Positions 24,267 through 33,053 of a stretch of DNA of 33,439 bases are shown in pieces. Each line of letters begins with the position of its first letter. Position 1 is the first letter of the stretch. Both the position numbers and the translations under genes were made by a program. Below the pieces are notes generated by a model that was not told the origin of the DNA, ran no database searches, and saw only the letters and a list, made by a program, of their open reading frames with translations. This DNA comes from Clostridia bacterium (lineage in GTDB: Bacteria > Bacillota > Clostridia > Oscillospirales > CAG-272), in NCBI GenBank assembly GCA_017938425.1, contig JAGBBQ010000075.1:1-33439 (forward strand), given 5' to 3'.

Positions 24267-25306
24267 ATCCTTTTCCTCTCTTCTGTCTTTTCTATCTTTT
24301 CTGTCTTTATTATGATATCACCCTTGCAAAGCGCCGCGCTCTCCGTTACCGTTACGGCAGAAAAGCCGTATGCCCTGCAAAGATAGATCTTGTTCTGCTT
24401 GTTTTGTCCGATGACCGCGGAGGTTGCCCCTCTCGCGACCGTCAGGCAAAGGAGCTGCCCTCCGTAGCTCTTTTTTTCGAGCGCCCCTTCGATCCTTCGG
24501 CGGTAAAGCGCGCTCTCCACAAGCTCGCCGAGCGCGGGATGCACGGGACCGCCAAGGATCTCGCTCCCCTCTGCCATTGCCTCGTTTGCCTGCAAGCCGA
24601 CACGGATCACGGGTATATCGCGCGCGCGAAATACAGAAACGGCACTCGCCGCTCTTTCCACCGCCTCCGTAAGAGAGAGCGGCGTATATCTGCCCTCTTC
24701 TGCCGCAAGACAAAGGGGCGTTTTTCGGAATACGACGGTGGGATACACTCTTGCGCCGACGGCGCCGAGCGCGGCGATCCTTTCCGCCGTTTCGATCTCA
24801 TCCTCCGCCGTAGAGCCCGGAAGCCCGACCATCATCTGGCCGACGAAGGAGAAGCCGCGCGATACGAGCAGCCTTGCCGCACGCTCGCTATCCTCTGCCG
24901 TATGACCTCTGTGGCAGGCGGAAAGCACCTTGTCCGACATGCTCTGTATCCCGAGCTCGACGGTCTTCATTCCGTACGCTTCAAGAATATCCAGAATTTC
25001 TTCGTTTATATAATCCGGCCGCGTGGAGCAGCGCAAGGACGATACCCTGCCGCTTTGAAGGTAGGGCTGCACGCGCCGAAGGATCTTTGTCATCAGAGCG
25101 CGATCGATGCCCGTGAACGAGCCGCCGAAGAAGGCGATCTCGACCTCGGCATCCCCTGCCGTTGCAAGGCAGCTCTCCACCGTGCGCACCATCTCTTCGA
25201 TATCGAAGCACGCTTGCCCGCTGATCGTGCGCTGATTGCAGAAGCTGCACTGATGCGGGCATCCGAGATGCACCACGAAAATGGGAATATTGATATGCCG
25301 TCTCAT
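24257..25306 (-). CDS. Radical SAM protein, Elp3-like, between rnc and smc
   Basis: 349 residues. The iron-sulfur motif is CPHQCSFC (Cys-X3-Cys-X2-Cys, starting at residue 16), followed by FFGGSFTGI for SAM binding, and VELGIQSM and VGLPGST in the barrel. This is the Elp3/MiaB-like radical SAM layout. The last 100 residues contain GGPVHPALGELVES and a beta-rich tail with no acetyltransferase domain, so it is not a full Elp3. The substrate is unknown; tRNA or small-molecule modification are options. The start overlaps the rnc stop by four bases (ATGA), and the end overlaps smc by ten. Proteins of this type recur at this position in Clostridia, which suggests a link to RNA processing. Confidence 0.88.
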   Translation of the reverse strand: MRRHINIPIFVVHLGCPHQCSFCNQRTISGQACFDIEEMVRTVESCLATAGDAEVEIAFFGGSFTGIDRALMTKILRRVQPYLQSGRVSSLRCSTRPDYINEEILDILEAYGMKTVELGIQSMSDKVLSACHRGHTAEDSERAARLLVSRGFSFVGQMMVGLPGSTAEDEIETAERIAALGAVGARVYPTVVFRKTPLCLAAEEGRYTPLSLTEAVERAASAVSVFRARDIPVIRVGLQANEAMAEGSEILGGPVHPALGELVESALYRRRIEGALEKKSYGGQLLCLTVARGATSAVIGQNKQNKIYLCRAYGFSAVTVTESAALCKGDIIIKTEKIEKTEERKRICT

Positions 25307-26004
25307 TCTCGGATCCCGAACAGCGCGAGCGCGGCGGCGGCCGCCTGCATCTCCGCATCCTTCTTATTCCCTGCCGTGCCGCGGCCGACGGTGTTATTAT
25401 TCACCTTCGCGACCACGGTGAAGCACTTCGCGTGATCCGGACCGACCTCCGACTCGACCTCGTAGACGAGCTCGGATGCGCCGTCCTGCTCCACGAGCTG
25501 CTGCAGGCGCGTTTTCGCATCCTCCACCGCGCCGAAGGATGAGGGGATATAGGGGACGAGAAGCGAAAGAAGTTTCTCCTCGCAGCGCTTTGCATCGTCA
25601 AGATACATCGCGCCGATTACCGCCTCCATCGCATCGGCCAGCACCTTCTGACGGCTGCGGCATCCGTTTGCCTCCTCGCCGTTTCCGAGATGCAGATATT
25701 CGCCGAGCGAGAGCGACATTGCGATCTCGCAAAGCGTTTTCGTGCAGACGAGGTGACGGCGGATGCGCGTCAAATCCCCCTCCGCAAGCGTTTTATCGTC
25801 AAGATACAGATAGTGCGAGATCACGATCTGCAAAACCGCGTCTCCGAGAAACTCCAGCCGCTCGTTGGACGGCAGGTGGATCCCCCGCGCCTCGCACTCG
25901 TTGGAATAGGAGGCGTGCGTCAAGGCATTCTCCAGAAGCGAAGCATCCGAAAAACGGAAGCCCAGCCGCTCCTCCAGCCCCGAAAGCGCTTTTCCGATCG
26001 CCAT
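25303..26004 (-). CDS. rnc: Ribonuclease III
   Basis: 233 residues. RNase III cuts double-stranded RNA, including rRNA precursors. The catalytic signature NERLEFLGDAVL is at 47-58, with a second acidic site in DAMEAVIGAMYLDD (about 125). A double-stranded RNA-binding domain covers about 158-230. The ATG at 26004 is chosen because AAAGGGGG sits 6 bases upstream; a TTG at 26028 and an ATG inside the ribosome site are poorer. plsX is 33 bases upstream with no acpP between, unlike the common plsX-acpP-rnc order. Confidence 0.97.
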   Translation of the reverse strand: MAIGKALSGLEERLGFRFSDASLLENALTHASYSNECEARGIHLPSNERLEFLGDAVLQIVISHYLYLDDKTLAEGDLTRIRRHLVCTKTLCEIAMSLSLGEYLHLGNGEEANGCRSRQKVLADAMEAVIGAMYLDDAKRCEEKLLSLLVPYIPSSFGAVEDAKTRLQQLVEQDGASELVYEVESEVGPDHAKCFTVVAKVNNNTVGRGTAGNKKDAEMQAAAAALALFGIRE

Positions 26005-26037
26005 ACGCATCCCCCTTTCTTTGTTCAAAAATCAATC

Positions 26038-27072
26038 TCAGTTGCCGTAGAGCTTCTCTGCATCGGCAAGAAGCTTCTTATCGTCGTAATCCTCGGCGAA
26101 GGCGGTAATATCCTCATTGATACCGCCCTCCACAAAGGAGATCGCCTGACGGACCGCTTTCTTGATCGCATTCGCATCCGACGAGCCGTGCGCCTTGATG
26201 ACGGGGCGGCTGATGCCGAGCAGCGGCGCGCCGCCGTGCTCGGAGGCATCGAAGCGATGCTTCATATCCTTGATCTTGTCCTTCATCGTCAGGGCGGATA
26301 CCTTGGTGGCAAGGTTGGTGTACAGCACGTCCTTCAGGGTGTGGAGCATAAACTTACCCATACCCTCGACGCTCTTCAGCAGGATATTGCCCGTAAAGCC
26401 GTCCGTGACAAGGACGTCGCAGACGTTGAACGGCAGCGCCTTCGACTCCACGTTTCCGACGAAGTTCAGACCGCTCTCGGAGAGCAGCTGGAAGGACTCG
26501 ACCTGCAGCGCGTTACCCTTATTATACTCGGTTCCGTTGTTGAGCTGACCGACGCGCGGACGGTCGATCTCATAGATACGCTCCATATACTTTGCACCCA
26601 TAAAGGCGAACTGACAGATATTATCCGAGGTGACCGTAAGGTTTGCACCCGCATCGATCAGCAGGGTGGGATTCTCCAGAGGAAGCACGGTGGCGATCGC
26701 GGCACGGTTGATGCCCTTGATACGCTTGACGATCAGGGTGGCACCCGTGATGAGAGCACCCGTATTGCCTGCGCTGACGAAGGCATCGCCCTCTCCGACG
26801 CTCAGCGCCTTAAGACCGACGCTCATCGAGCTGTCGCGCTTCTCGCGCACGACCGCCAGAGGCTTATCCTCCATCGTGATCGCCGTGGGCGCGTGACGGA
26901 TCTCAATGCCCTCGAGGCCGATATTGTGCTTTACCGATACGTCGGAGATGACGTTCTCGTCACCTACCAGGACCAGGCTGTGCTCCGGATAGGCCTTTGC
27001 CGCCATCGCGGCACCCTTGATGATCTCCAGGGGCGCGTTGTCACCGCTCATTGCATCAAGTATGATCTTCAT
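26038..27072 (-). CDS. plsX: Phosphate acyltransferase PlsX
   Basis: 344 residues. PlsX turns acyl-ACP into acyl-phosphate for phospholipid synthesis with PlsY. The N-terminus MKIILDAMSGDNAPLEIIKGA is diagnostic, and VSAGNTGALITGATL, LIDAGANL and LVTDGFTGNILLK follow. The ATG at 27072 overlaps the end of trmFO by 17 bases and has no clear Shine-Dalgarno, so translation is probably coupled to trmFO. It is peripheral to the membrane, with no transmembrane segment. No other fatty-acid gene is adjacent. Confidence 0.97.
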   Translation of the reverse strand: MKIILDAMSGDNAPLEIIKGAAMAAKAYPEHSLVLVGDENVISDVSVKHNIGLEGIEIRHAPTAITMEDKPLAVVREKRDSSMSVGLKALSVGEGDAFVSAGNTGALITGATLIVKRIKGINRAAIATVLPLENPTLLIDAGANLTVTSDNICQFAFMGAKYMERIYEIDRPRVGQLNNGTEYNKGNALQVESFQLLSESGLNFVGNVESKALPFNVCDVLVTDGFTGNILLKSVEGMGKFMLHTLKDVLYTNLATKVSALTMKDKIKDMKHRFDASEHGGAPLLGISRPVIKAHGSSDANAIKKAVRQAISFVEGGINEDITAFAEDYDDKKLLADAEKLYGN

Positions 27073-28414
27073 TATTTTCGGTGGGAAGACCGCAAGCCTC
27101 TCGGATCCAAGCGAGCGAGCGCTCGGCATAGGCCGCGTTGCGGTTCTTCTTTCCTCCTTTAATTTTTTTATCGAAAGGCGCTATGATGCCGAAATTGGCA
27201 TTCATAGGCTGGAAATTCTTGCTGACACCACCGTCTCTCACATAGTGCGCAAGCGCACCGATGACGGTCTCTCTCGGATAGATCCGACGGCCGAGGCCGA
27301 GAAGCTCACAGGCGGCGTTCACGCCCGCGACGAAGCCGGATGCCGCCGACTCGACGTAGCCCTCCACACCCGTCATCTGCCCCGCAAAGCGCAGATCCTT
27401 TCGGGAAAGCATCGCATAGGTCTCGTCCAGAAGCCCCGGAGAATTCAGATACGTATTGCGGTGCATCACGCCGTAGCGGAAATAGACCGCGTTCTCAAGC
27501 CCCGGGATCATACCGAATACCCGCCTCTGCTCCCCGAAGGTCAGATGCGTCTGGAAGCCGACGATATTGTACATCGTTCCCTCGCGGTTCTCGCGGCGCA
27601 GCTGCACGGTGGCAAACGCCTCCTCTCCCGTATCGGGCAGTGGCAGCCCCACCGGCTTCATCGGTCCGAAGCGCAGCGTATCGTAGCCCCTCTGCGCCAT
27701 CACCTCGACCGGCATACAGCCCTCGAACACCTCAAGCTCTCCCTGCTGTTGCTTATCGAACTCCTTTAAGGAGGCGACCTCTGCATGGATCAGCGCGTCG
27801 TAAAAGCGATCGTACTGCTCCTTGGTCATCGGACAGTTGAGATAGTCCGTCGGCTCACCCTTGCCCCAGCGCGAGGCAAAGAAGGCGACCGAGGTATCGA
27901 TGCTCGCAAAGTCCACGATCGGGGCGGCGGCATCGAAAAAGTGCAGCCCCTCCCCGCCTGTGATGCGGCGGATATCCTCCGCGAGTGCATCCGAGGTCAA
28001 GGGACCCGAGGCGACGATCACGCTTCCCTCCTCGGGAATGCGCTCGACCTCCTCGCAACGGACGGTAATATTTTCGTTATTTCTGATCTTCTCGGTGATA
28101 TAGGCACTGAAGGCGTCGCGGTTCACGGCGAGCGCGGAGCCTGCGGGAACCTCGGTGGCGTACGCCGCCTCCATGATCAGAGAGCCGAGCGCGGAAAGCT
28201 CGGCCTTCAGAAGCCCCACCGCATTGTCGGTCTGATTCGAGCGCAAGGAATTGGAGCATACGAGCTCTGCAAAGCCCTCGCTGTGATGCGCGGGAGAAAA
28301 GCGCTTCGGCTTCATCTCGTAGAGCTCGACCCTTGCGCCGAGCCGCGCCGCTTGCCAGGCGGCCTCGCAGCCCGCAAGCCCCGCGCCGATCACGATGACG
28401 GTCTTCTCTGCCAT
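27056..28414 (-). CDS. trmFO: tRNA (uracil-54-C5)-methyltransferase, folate-dependent
   Basis: 452 residues. TrmFO makes ribothymidine at position 54 of tRNA using methylene-tetrahydrofolate and FADH2. The FAD-binding motif GAGLAGCEAAW starts at residue 10. The two key cysteines are Cys53 in LVCSNSLRSN and Cys233 in EGCMPVEVMA. Further family segments are NCPMTKEQYDRFYDAL and QMTGVEGYVESAASG. The ATG at 28414 overlaps the topA stop by one base (TGATG). The order dprA-topA-trmFO matches Bacillus and many Clostridia. Confidence 0.97.
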   Translation of the reverse strand: MAEKTVIVIGAGLAGCEAAWQAARLGARVELYEMKPKRFSPAHHSEGFAELVCSNSLRSNQTDNAVGLLKAELSALGSLIMEAAYATEVPAGSALAVNRDAFSAYITEKIRNNENITVRCEEVERIPEEGSVIVASGPLTSDALAEDIRRITGGEGLHFFDAAAPIVDFASIDTSVAFFASRWGKGEPTDYLNCPMTKEQYDRFYDALIHAEVASLKEFDKQQQGELEVFEGCMPVEVMAQRGYDTLRFGPMKPVGLPLPDTGEEAFATVQLRRENREGTMYNIVGFQTHLTFGEQRRVFGMIPGLENAVYFRYGVMHRNTYLNSPGLLDETYAMLSRKDLRFAGQMTGVEGYVESAASGFVAGVNAACELLGLGRRIYPRETVIGALAHYVRDGGVSKNFQPMNANFGIIAPFDKKIKGGKKNRNAAYAERSLAWIREACGLPTENNEDHT

Positions 28415-30678
28415 CACTCGATCACCGTGCGCTCTTGCTCGCTCTTATAGCCGCACTTCTTGTTCTTGCAGATGACAGAACGGCGGCTCTTACGGTAGAA
28501 GAGCATCTCCCCGCAATCGGGGCACTTTTCGTCAAGAGGCATATCCCACGAGGAGAAATCGCAGGTGGGATACTTCTCACAGCTATAGAACACGGTCTTG
28601 GTCTTGCCGTGGCGTGCAAAGAGCTTCGCGCCGCAACGGGGACAGGGCGCGTCGAGCTCGGTCACCTTCTGCTTGGTGAAGGTGCAGGTGGGATAATTGA
28701 TGCAGGCATAGAAGGTACCGTAGCGACCGTTTCTGACCACCATCTCACCGCCGCAAAGCTCGCAGGGGAAGCCGGCAAGCTCGGGCTTTGCCTCCTCCTT
28801 TTCAATGATCGCACCGTTCTTATCCACTGCCTTGGTGTTACGGCAGGCGGGATAATTCGGGCAGGCAAGGAACTTGCCGAAGCGACCGTTCTTATATACC
28901 ATCATTGCGCCGCACTTCTCGCAGGGGATATCGCTCTCCTCAGCGGGAAGGCGCACCTCTACCTTGGCATCGGCGGCCGATGCCTTCTCGATATCCGCGG
29001 AGAACTTGCCCCAGAAGCCCGAAAGAATGCCGAGAATGGTGTTCTCCTTATTCTCGATCGAGTCGAGCTTATTCTCCATATCGGCGGTAAACTCATAGTC
29101 GATGATCTCGGGAAAATGCTCGTGCATAAAGCCCGTGGTGATCTCTCCGAGCGGGGTTGCCACCAGCACCTTTCCGTCGCGCTTCACATAGCCGCGCGAG
29201 ATGATGATCTGGATGATCTGTGCGTAGGTGGAGGGACGGCCGATGCCGTTTTCCTTAAAGAACTTGACGAGAGATGCCTCTGTGTATCTTGCGGGCGGCT
29301 CGGTGAAGTGCTGCTCGCTCTTCAGATCCTTGCAGACCAGCGTCTGCCCCTCGCGGATCTGAGGAAGATGGGTGAAGTTGACCTCCGCATCCTGCATAAG
29401 GTCCTCCTCGGTATTGTCGTACACGGACATATAGCCGCGGAATTTAACGGTGTACCCGCCCGCCTTGAATACGTAGCCCGCATTCTCAAAATCCACGGAC
29501 ACGGTATCCAGCACGGCGGCTGCCATCTGGCTCGCGATAAAGCGCTCCCAGATCAGCTTATAAAGGCGGTACTGATCCGTGGAGAGGATCTTTCTTACAA
29601 GCTTCGGCTGAATGAGCACGTTCGAGGGACGGATCGCCTCGTGCGCGTCCTGCGCGCCCTGCTCGGTCTTATACGCTCTCTGCGTCGCAGGCAGACAGCT
29701 CTCTCCGTAGTTCTCGCGGATGAAGGCGGCGGCGGACTCCTGCGCGGAGGCGGAGATCCTCTGCGAGTCGGTACGCATATAGGTAATAAGACCCTGCGTG
29801 CCGCCGAACTCTGCACCGAGGTTCAAGCCGTCGTAAAGCTCCTGCGCGACCTTCATGATCTTCTGCGTCTGGAAGCCGAGCTTTCTCGACGCCTCCTGCT
29901 GCAGCGTTGCCGTCGTGAAGGGGGGCGCGGGCTGCTTCTGCTTCTCCGCATGACGCACGGACACAGCCTTGAAGCTGCCCTTGCGCACCTTCGACTCGAT
30001 CTCGGACGCGGTCTTCTCGTCTCCGATACGGATCCTGCCGTCCTTGTTTCCAAAGAGCTTTACGGCGAGCTCCTCGCCGTTCTCCGTAACGAGGGTGGCA
30101 TCCACCGTCCAGTATTCCTGCGGAACGAACGCGCGGATCTCCGCCTCGCGCTCGGTGATGATGCGTACTGCGGCAGACTGCACGCGCCCGCCCGAAAGAC
30201 CGCTCTTGATATTCTTCCAAAGGATCGGGCTTAAGCTGAAGCCGATCAGTCGGTCAAGAATTCTGCGCGCCTCCTGCGAATTCACAAGATCCTCGTTGAT
30301 CACGCGCGGATGGCGGATGGCATCCTTGACCGCCTGCTTCGTTACCTCGTTAAAGGTGACACGGCAGGCCTTGTCCGCCGGGATGCCGAGCTGACCCGCA
30401 ATGTGCCAGGAGATCGCCTCTCCCTCTCGGTCAGGGTCCGTCGCGAGAAAGATCTTGCCTGCGGTCTTTGCCTCTTTTTTCAGCTCCTTGATCACATCAC
30501 CCTTGCCGCGGATGTTGATATAGTGCGGCTCAAAGCCATTCTCCACGTCGATGCCGAGACTGCTCTTGGGCAGATCGCGGATGTGACCCTTCGAGGCGAT
30601 CACCTTATAGCCCGAGCCAAGATAGCTCTTAATGGTGTTTGCTTTTGCGGGGGACTCTACAATGACTAAGTTGGACAT
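28414..30678 (-). CDS. topA: DNA topoisomerase I
   Basis: 754 residues from the ATG at 30678. Type IA enzyme that relaxes negative supercoils. The Toprim domain starts at LVIVESPAKA (4-13) and includes DPDREGE (81-87). The active-site tyrosine is Tyr300 in ITYMRTDS. Near the C-terminus are four Cys4 zinc ribbons, from CEKCGAMMVY through CPDCGEMLFY. The start is not fully certain: the ATG has no close Shine-Dalgarno, whereas AAGGAAA lies before a 7-bp hairpin, and a GTG at 30696 inside that hairpin would be about 11 bases from the site and add six residues. It is 52 bases after dprA and overlaps trmFO by one base. Confidence 0.96.
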   Translation of the reverse strand: MSNLVIVESPAKANTIKSYLGSGYKVIASKGHIRDLPKSSLGIDVENGFEPHYINIRGKGDVIKELKKEAKTAGKIFLATDPDREGEAISWHIAGQLGIPADKACRVTFNEVTKQAVKDAIRHPRVINEDLVNSQEARRILDRLIGFSLSPILWKNIKSGLSGGRVQSAAVRIITEREAEIRAFVPQEYWTVDATLVTENGEELAVKLFGNKDGRIRIGDEKTASEIESKVRKGSFKAVSVRHAEKQKQPAPPFTTATLQQEASRKLGFQTQKIMKVAQELYDGLNLGAEFGGTQGLITYMRTDSQRISASAQESAAAFIRENYGESCLPATQRAYKTEQGAQDAHEAIRPSNVLIQPKLVRKILSTDQYRLYKLIWERFIASQMAAAVLDTVSVDFENAGYVFKAGGYTVKFRGYMSVYDNTEEDLMQDAEVNFTHLPQIREGQTLVCKDLKSEQHFTEPPARYTEASLVKFFKENGIGRPSTYAQIIQIIISRGYVKRDGKVLVATPLGEITTGFMHEHFPEIIDYEFTADMENKLDSIENKENTILGILSGFWGKFSADIEKASAADAKVEVRLPAEESDIPCEKCGAMMVYKNGRFGKFLACPNYPACRNTKAVDKNGAIIEKEEAKPELAGFPCELCGGEMVVRNGRYGTFYACINYPTCTFTKQKVTELDAPCPRCGAKLFARHGKTKTVFYSCEKYPTCDFSSWDMPLDEKCPDCGEMLFYRKSRRSVICKNKKCGYKSEQERTVIE

Positions 30679-30687
30679 ACAGATTGC

Positions 30688-30704
30688 GGCCGACACCGTC
30701 GGCC
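30688..30704 (-). promoter_or_regulatory. Hairpin between ribosome site and topA start
   Basis: On the minus-strand RNA, GGCCGAC and GTCGGCC form a perfect 7-bp stem with a GGU loop, ending 9 bases before the topA ATG. AAGGAAA lies on its upstream side, so the fold would bring it near the start codon, or would sequester the alternative GTG. Confidence 0.55.
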
Positions 30705-30730
30705 ATTTCCTTTCTTGGAATGTATTTTGA

Positions 30731-31999
30731 TCAGGCTCTCTGCACGCGCTCACCCGGGAGCATCGTGACAAGGCCCTTTATTTCAAGCTTCAGTAAGTAT
30801 TTCATCACCGCGCGCAGGGGGATCTCTTCGTCGCAAAGCGACTCTAAGGCACAGCTGCCCTCGGCGGGGATACGCTCGTATACGGCACGTGCGGTCTCAT
30901 CCATAGAGGACAAAAGCGCATGGACGTCTCTTTCCGCCTCACGGTCGGCATCGGGAGCATCCTCCCGCGGCTCCTCCCTTTTCTTTTTTGTGAAGAGATT
31001 GCCGAAAATTCCCTTGCCCTTTTCCCTTTCCGCCTCCGCTCCGACGGGAAGCGAAAGAGAGCGAAGCACACCTGCCATCGGCTTCGGCGCGGCGGCGGCC
31101 ATGGCGAAGGGATTGAGGATTCCGCTGTAGGACGGCTCGAGATCGCGCACCACGTCATCTGCCGCGGTGAGAAGCCTTGCGCCCTCACGAAGCAGAAGAT
31201 GTGCGGCGGCAGAGCCCGGACTGTCCACGTTACCGGGAAGCGCGTAGACCGGCTTGTTCTGCGCCATCGCATGCCGTGCCGTGATCATCGCACCGCTCTG
31301 CTCTCTTCCCTCAATGACGAGAGTGGCGGCGCTGACGCCGCTGATCAGGCGGTTGCGCTTGGGAAAATTAAATCTGTCCGGCGGCGTGCCGGGCGCGTAT
31401 TCGGTAAGGATGCAGCCCTCCTTGACGGTCTGTCGTGCAAGAGTGAGATGCTCCTCGGGATAGCAGATATCGATGCCCGAGCCGAGAAAGGCGATCACGC
31501 GCCCACCCTCGGAGAGCGCTCCCGCCATGGCCGTGGCATCCACCCCGCGCGCCATACCCGAGACCACCGTAGCACCGCCGCGCGCAAGGTCTGCCGCAAC
31601 GGTATAAGCACTTCTCTGCCCGTAATCGGACATTTTACGGCTTCCGACGATGGCGATCGGACAAAGGGAACTGAAATCGGGAAGCTTACCGCGATAGTAC
31701 AGCAGCACGGGAGAGCCGACGATCGCACGAAGCGCCTCGGGATAGCTCCCATCCGCATAGGTCAGGATCCCGACCTTGTGGCGCGTGCAGAACTCATAGA
31801 CGGTCTTAGCGCCCGTAAGATCGCGCTCCGTAAGAAAAGTATAATCTCTGACGCGGCTTCCGATACAGGACTCGATCTCGGCATCCGTTGCCTCGAAAAT
31901 GCGCCGCGGCGAATCAAACTCCGCGATCAGCTTATCAAAGGTCGTATACCCCGGCGTACAGGAAAGCGACAGCCAAAGCCAATAAAGGATATCCTCCAT
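30731..31999 (-). CDS. dprA: DNA-processing protein DprA
   Basis: 422 residues. DprA loads RecA on incoming single-stranded DNA during transformation and is widespread also outside competent species. An N-terminal helical domain (1-65) precedes the Rossmann-type core, which shows AIVGSRKMSDYGQR, VSGMARGVDATAM, FLGSGIDICYPEEH, FPKRNRLISG and PVYALPGNVDSP. A charged linker (about 320-350) leads to a C-terminal winged helix. The ATG at 31999 has GGAG six bases upstream; an ATG at 32011 is possible. It lies 74 bases after the SpoU methylase gene and starts the dprA-topA-trmFO run. Confidence 0.96.
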   Translation of the reverse strand: MEDILYWLWLSLSCTPGYTTFDKLIAEFDSPRRIFEATDAEIESCIGSRVRDYTFLTERDLTGAKTVYEFCTRHKVGILTYADGSYPEALRAIVGSPVLLYYRGKLPDFSSLCPIAIVGSRKMSDYGQRSAYTVAADLARGGATVVSGMARGVDATAMAGALSEGGRVIAFLGSGIDICYPEEHLTLARQTVKEGCILTEYAPGTPPDRFNFPKRNRLISGVSAATLVIEGREQSGAMITARHAMAQNKPVYALPGNVDSPGSAAAHLLLREGARLLTAADDVVRDLEPSYSGILNPFAMAAAAPKPMAGVLRSLSLPVGAEAEREKGKGIFGNLFTKKKREEPREDAPDADREAERDVHALLSSMDETARAVYERIPAEGSCALESLCDEEIPLRAVMKYLLKLEIKGLVTMLPGERVQRA

Positions 32000-32073
32000 A
32001 TAAATCTCCATTCTGCCGCCTATGGCGACCGTACGGAATTCAATGCGGCGAAAGCGGCGGTTCCTTCTCCGCC

Positions 32074-32910
32074 TTACTGCGCCTTACTCTGCTCCCACAT
32101 AAGGATCGCGGCGGCAACCGACGCGTTGAGCGACTCGGTCCTCTCGGAGATCGGGATATACACCCCACCGTCCGCCGCGGCGCTGACCTCGGCACTGACA
32201 CCGTGCCCTTCGTTTCCGATGATGACCACACTGTCACGCCTGAGAGCGATGTGCGAGAGCGGTGCCGCCCGCTCCGAAAGCTCCGCCGAATACACAGCCC
32301 TGCCGACGGCACGGCAGGCGTCGATAAAGGAAAGGAAATCCTTCACCACCGTGACGCGGATCTTAAAAAGACTGCCCATAGCGCTTCTCACGGTCTTGGG
32401 ATTATAGATATCCACGCAGTCGGCGCTCAGAACGAGATGCTCGATGCCGAAGGCGACCGCGCTGCGGATGACCGAGCCGAGATTGCCGGGATCGCGGATA
32501 GAGAAAAGCGCGAGCGCTCTCTCCTCGGGACTAAGAAAAAAGTCTTCCTTATATATTATATTCTTATTTTTAAAAAAGTCAAGATATTTTATTATAGTTA
32601 TTATGCCTTGAGGGGCAATTTCCGAAGAAATTTTACAAAAACACTCGTCACTGACCACATACAGGCGCGTATTGTCATAAATATTTTTCGAAAAAAGAGA
32701 AAGAAGCATCGACGTGTGCTTCTCGCGCTTGGATTCGGATACGACAACGGCGGTGACGGGCAGACGCGCGCTTGCCGCCTCCGCCGCAAGCTTCTCGCCC
32801 TCGGCAAGGAAGCACCCCGCCTCCTCTCTTCCCTTCTTCGCTTGGAGAGAGGCGGCCCATTTCACGAAGGGATTCTGACGGCTTTTAATAATTTCGCTTT
32901 GCAAAATCAT
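32074..32910 (-). CDS. TrmH/SpoU-family RNA 2'-O-methyltransferase
   Basis: 278 residues. An N-terminal substrate-binding domain (about 1-110, with SRQNPFVKWAASL and FLAEGEKL) is followed by the SPOUT methyltransferase domain. Its three motifs are FSIRDPGNLGSVIRSA, VVIIGNEGHGVS and YIPISERTESLNASVAA. Relatives such as RlmB methylate ribose in 23S rRNA or tRNA; the target base is not identifiable. GAGGAG lies about 12 bases before the ATG, with a small AGAAA-TTTCT hairpin between. The codons around 32535-32700 are far more A+T-rich than the rest of the gene. No convincing promoter was found in the 100 bases upstream. Confidence 0.92.
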   Translation of the reverse strand: MILQSEIIKSRQNPFVKWAASLQAKKGREEAGCFLAEGEKLAAEAASARLPVTAVVVSESKREKHTSMLLSLFSKNIYDNTRLYVVSDECFCKISSEIAPQGIITIIKYLDFFKNKNIIYKEDFFLSPEERALALFSIRDPGNLGSVIRSAVAFGIEHLVLSADCVDIYNPKTVRSAMGSLFKIRVTVVKDFLSFIDACRAVGRAVYSAELSERAAPLSHIALRRDSVVIIGNEGHGVSAEVSAAADGGVYIPISERTESLNASVAAAILMWEQSKAQ

Positions 32911-33005
32911 AAGAAATAATTTCTCCTCATATTGCTATAAAACGGCAAAAGCAACATTATTTGCAAACAAATATTGTCATAATGATGCATTTTAGCCGTC
33001 AAACA

Positions 33006-33044
33006 AGAAAAATTCCCGATCGGCAATGAATGCGATCGGGAATT
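33006..33044 (-). terminator. Terminator of rplT
   Basis: A stem of 11 to 12 bp (33011-33022 with 33033-33044) is followed on the minus strand by T5, 10 bases after the rplT stop. Confidence 0.92.
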
Positions 33045-33053
33045 AAAATCTTC

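Noticed and set aside
28435..30234. Plus-strand open frame opposite topA
   Set aside because: It is a shadow of topA with no independent signals.
32958..32973. Inverted repeat TATTTG-N4-CAAATA upstream of the SpoU gene
   Set aside because: Short, in A/T-rich spacer, and no convincing promoter lies near it.
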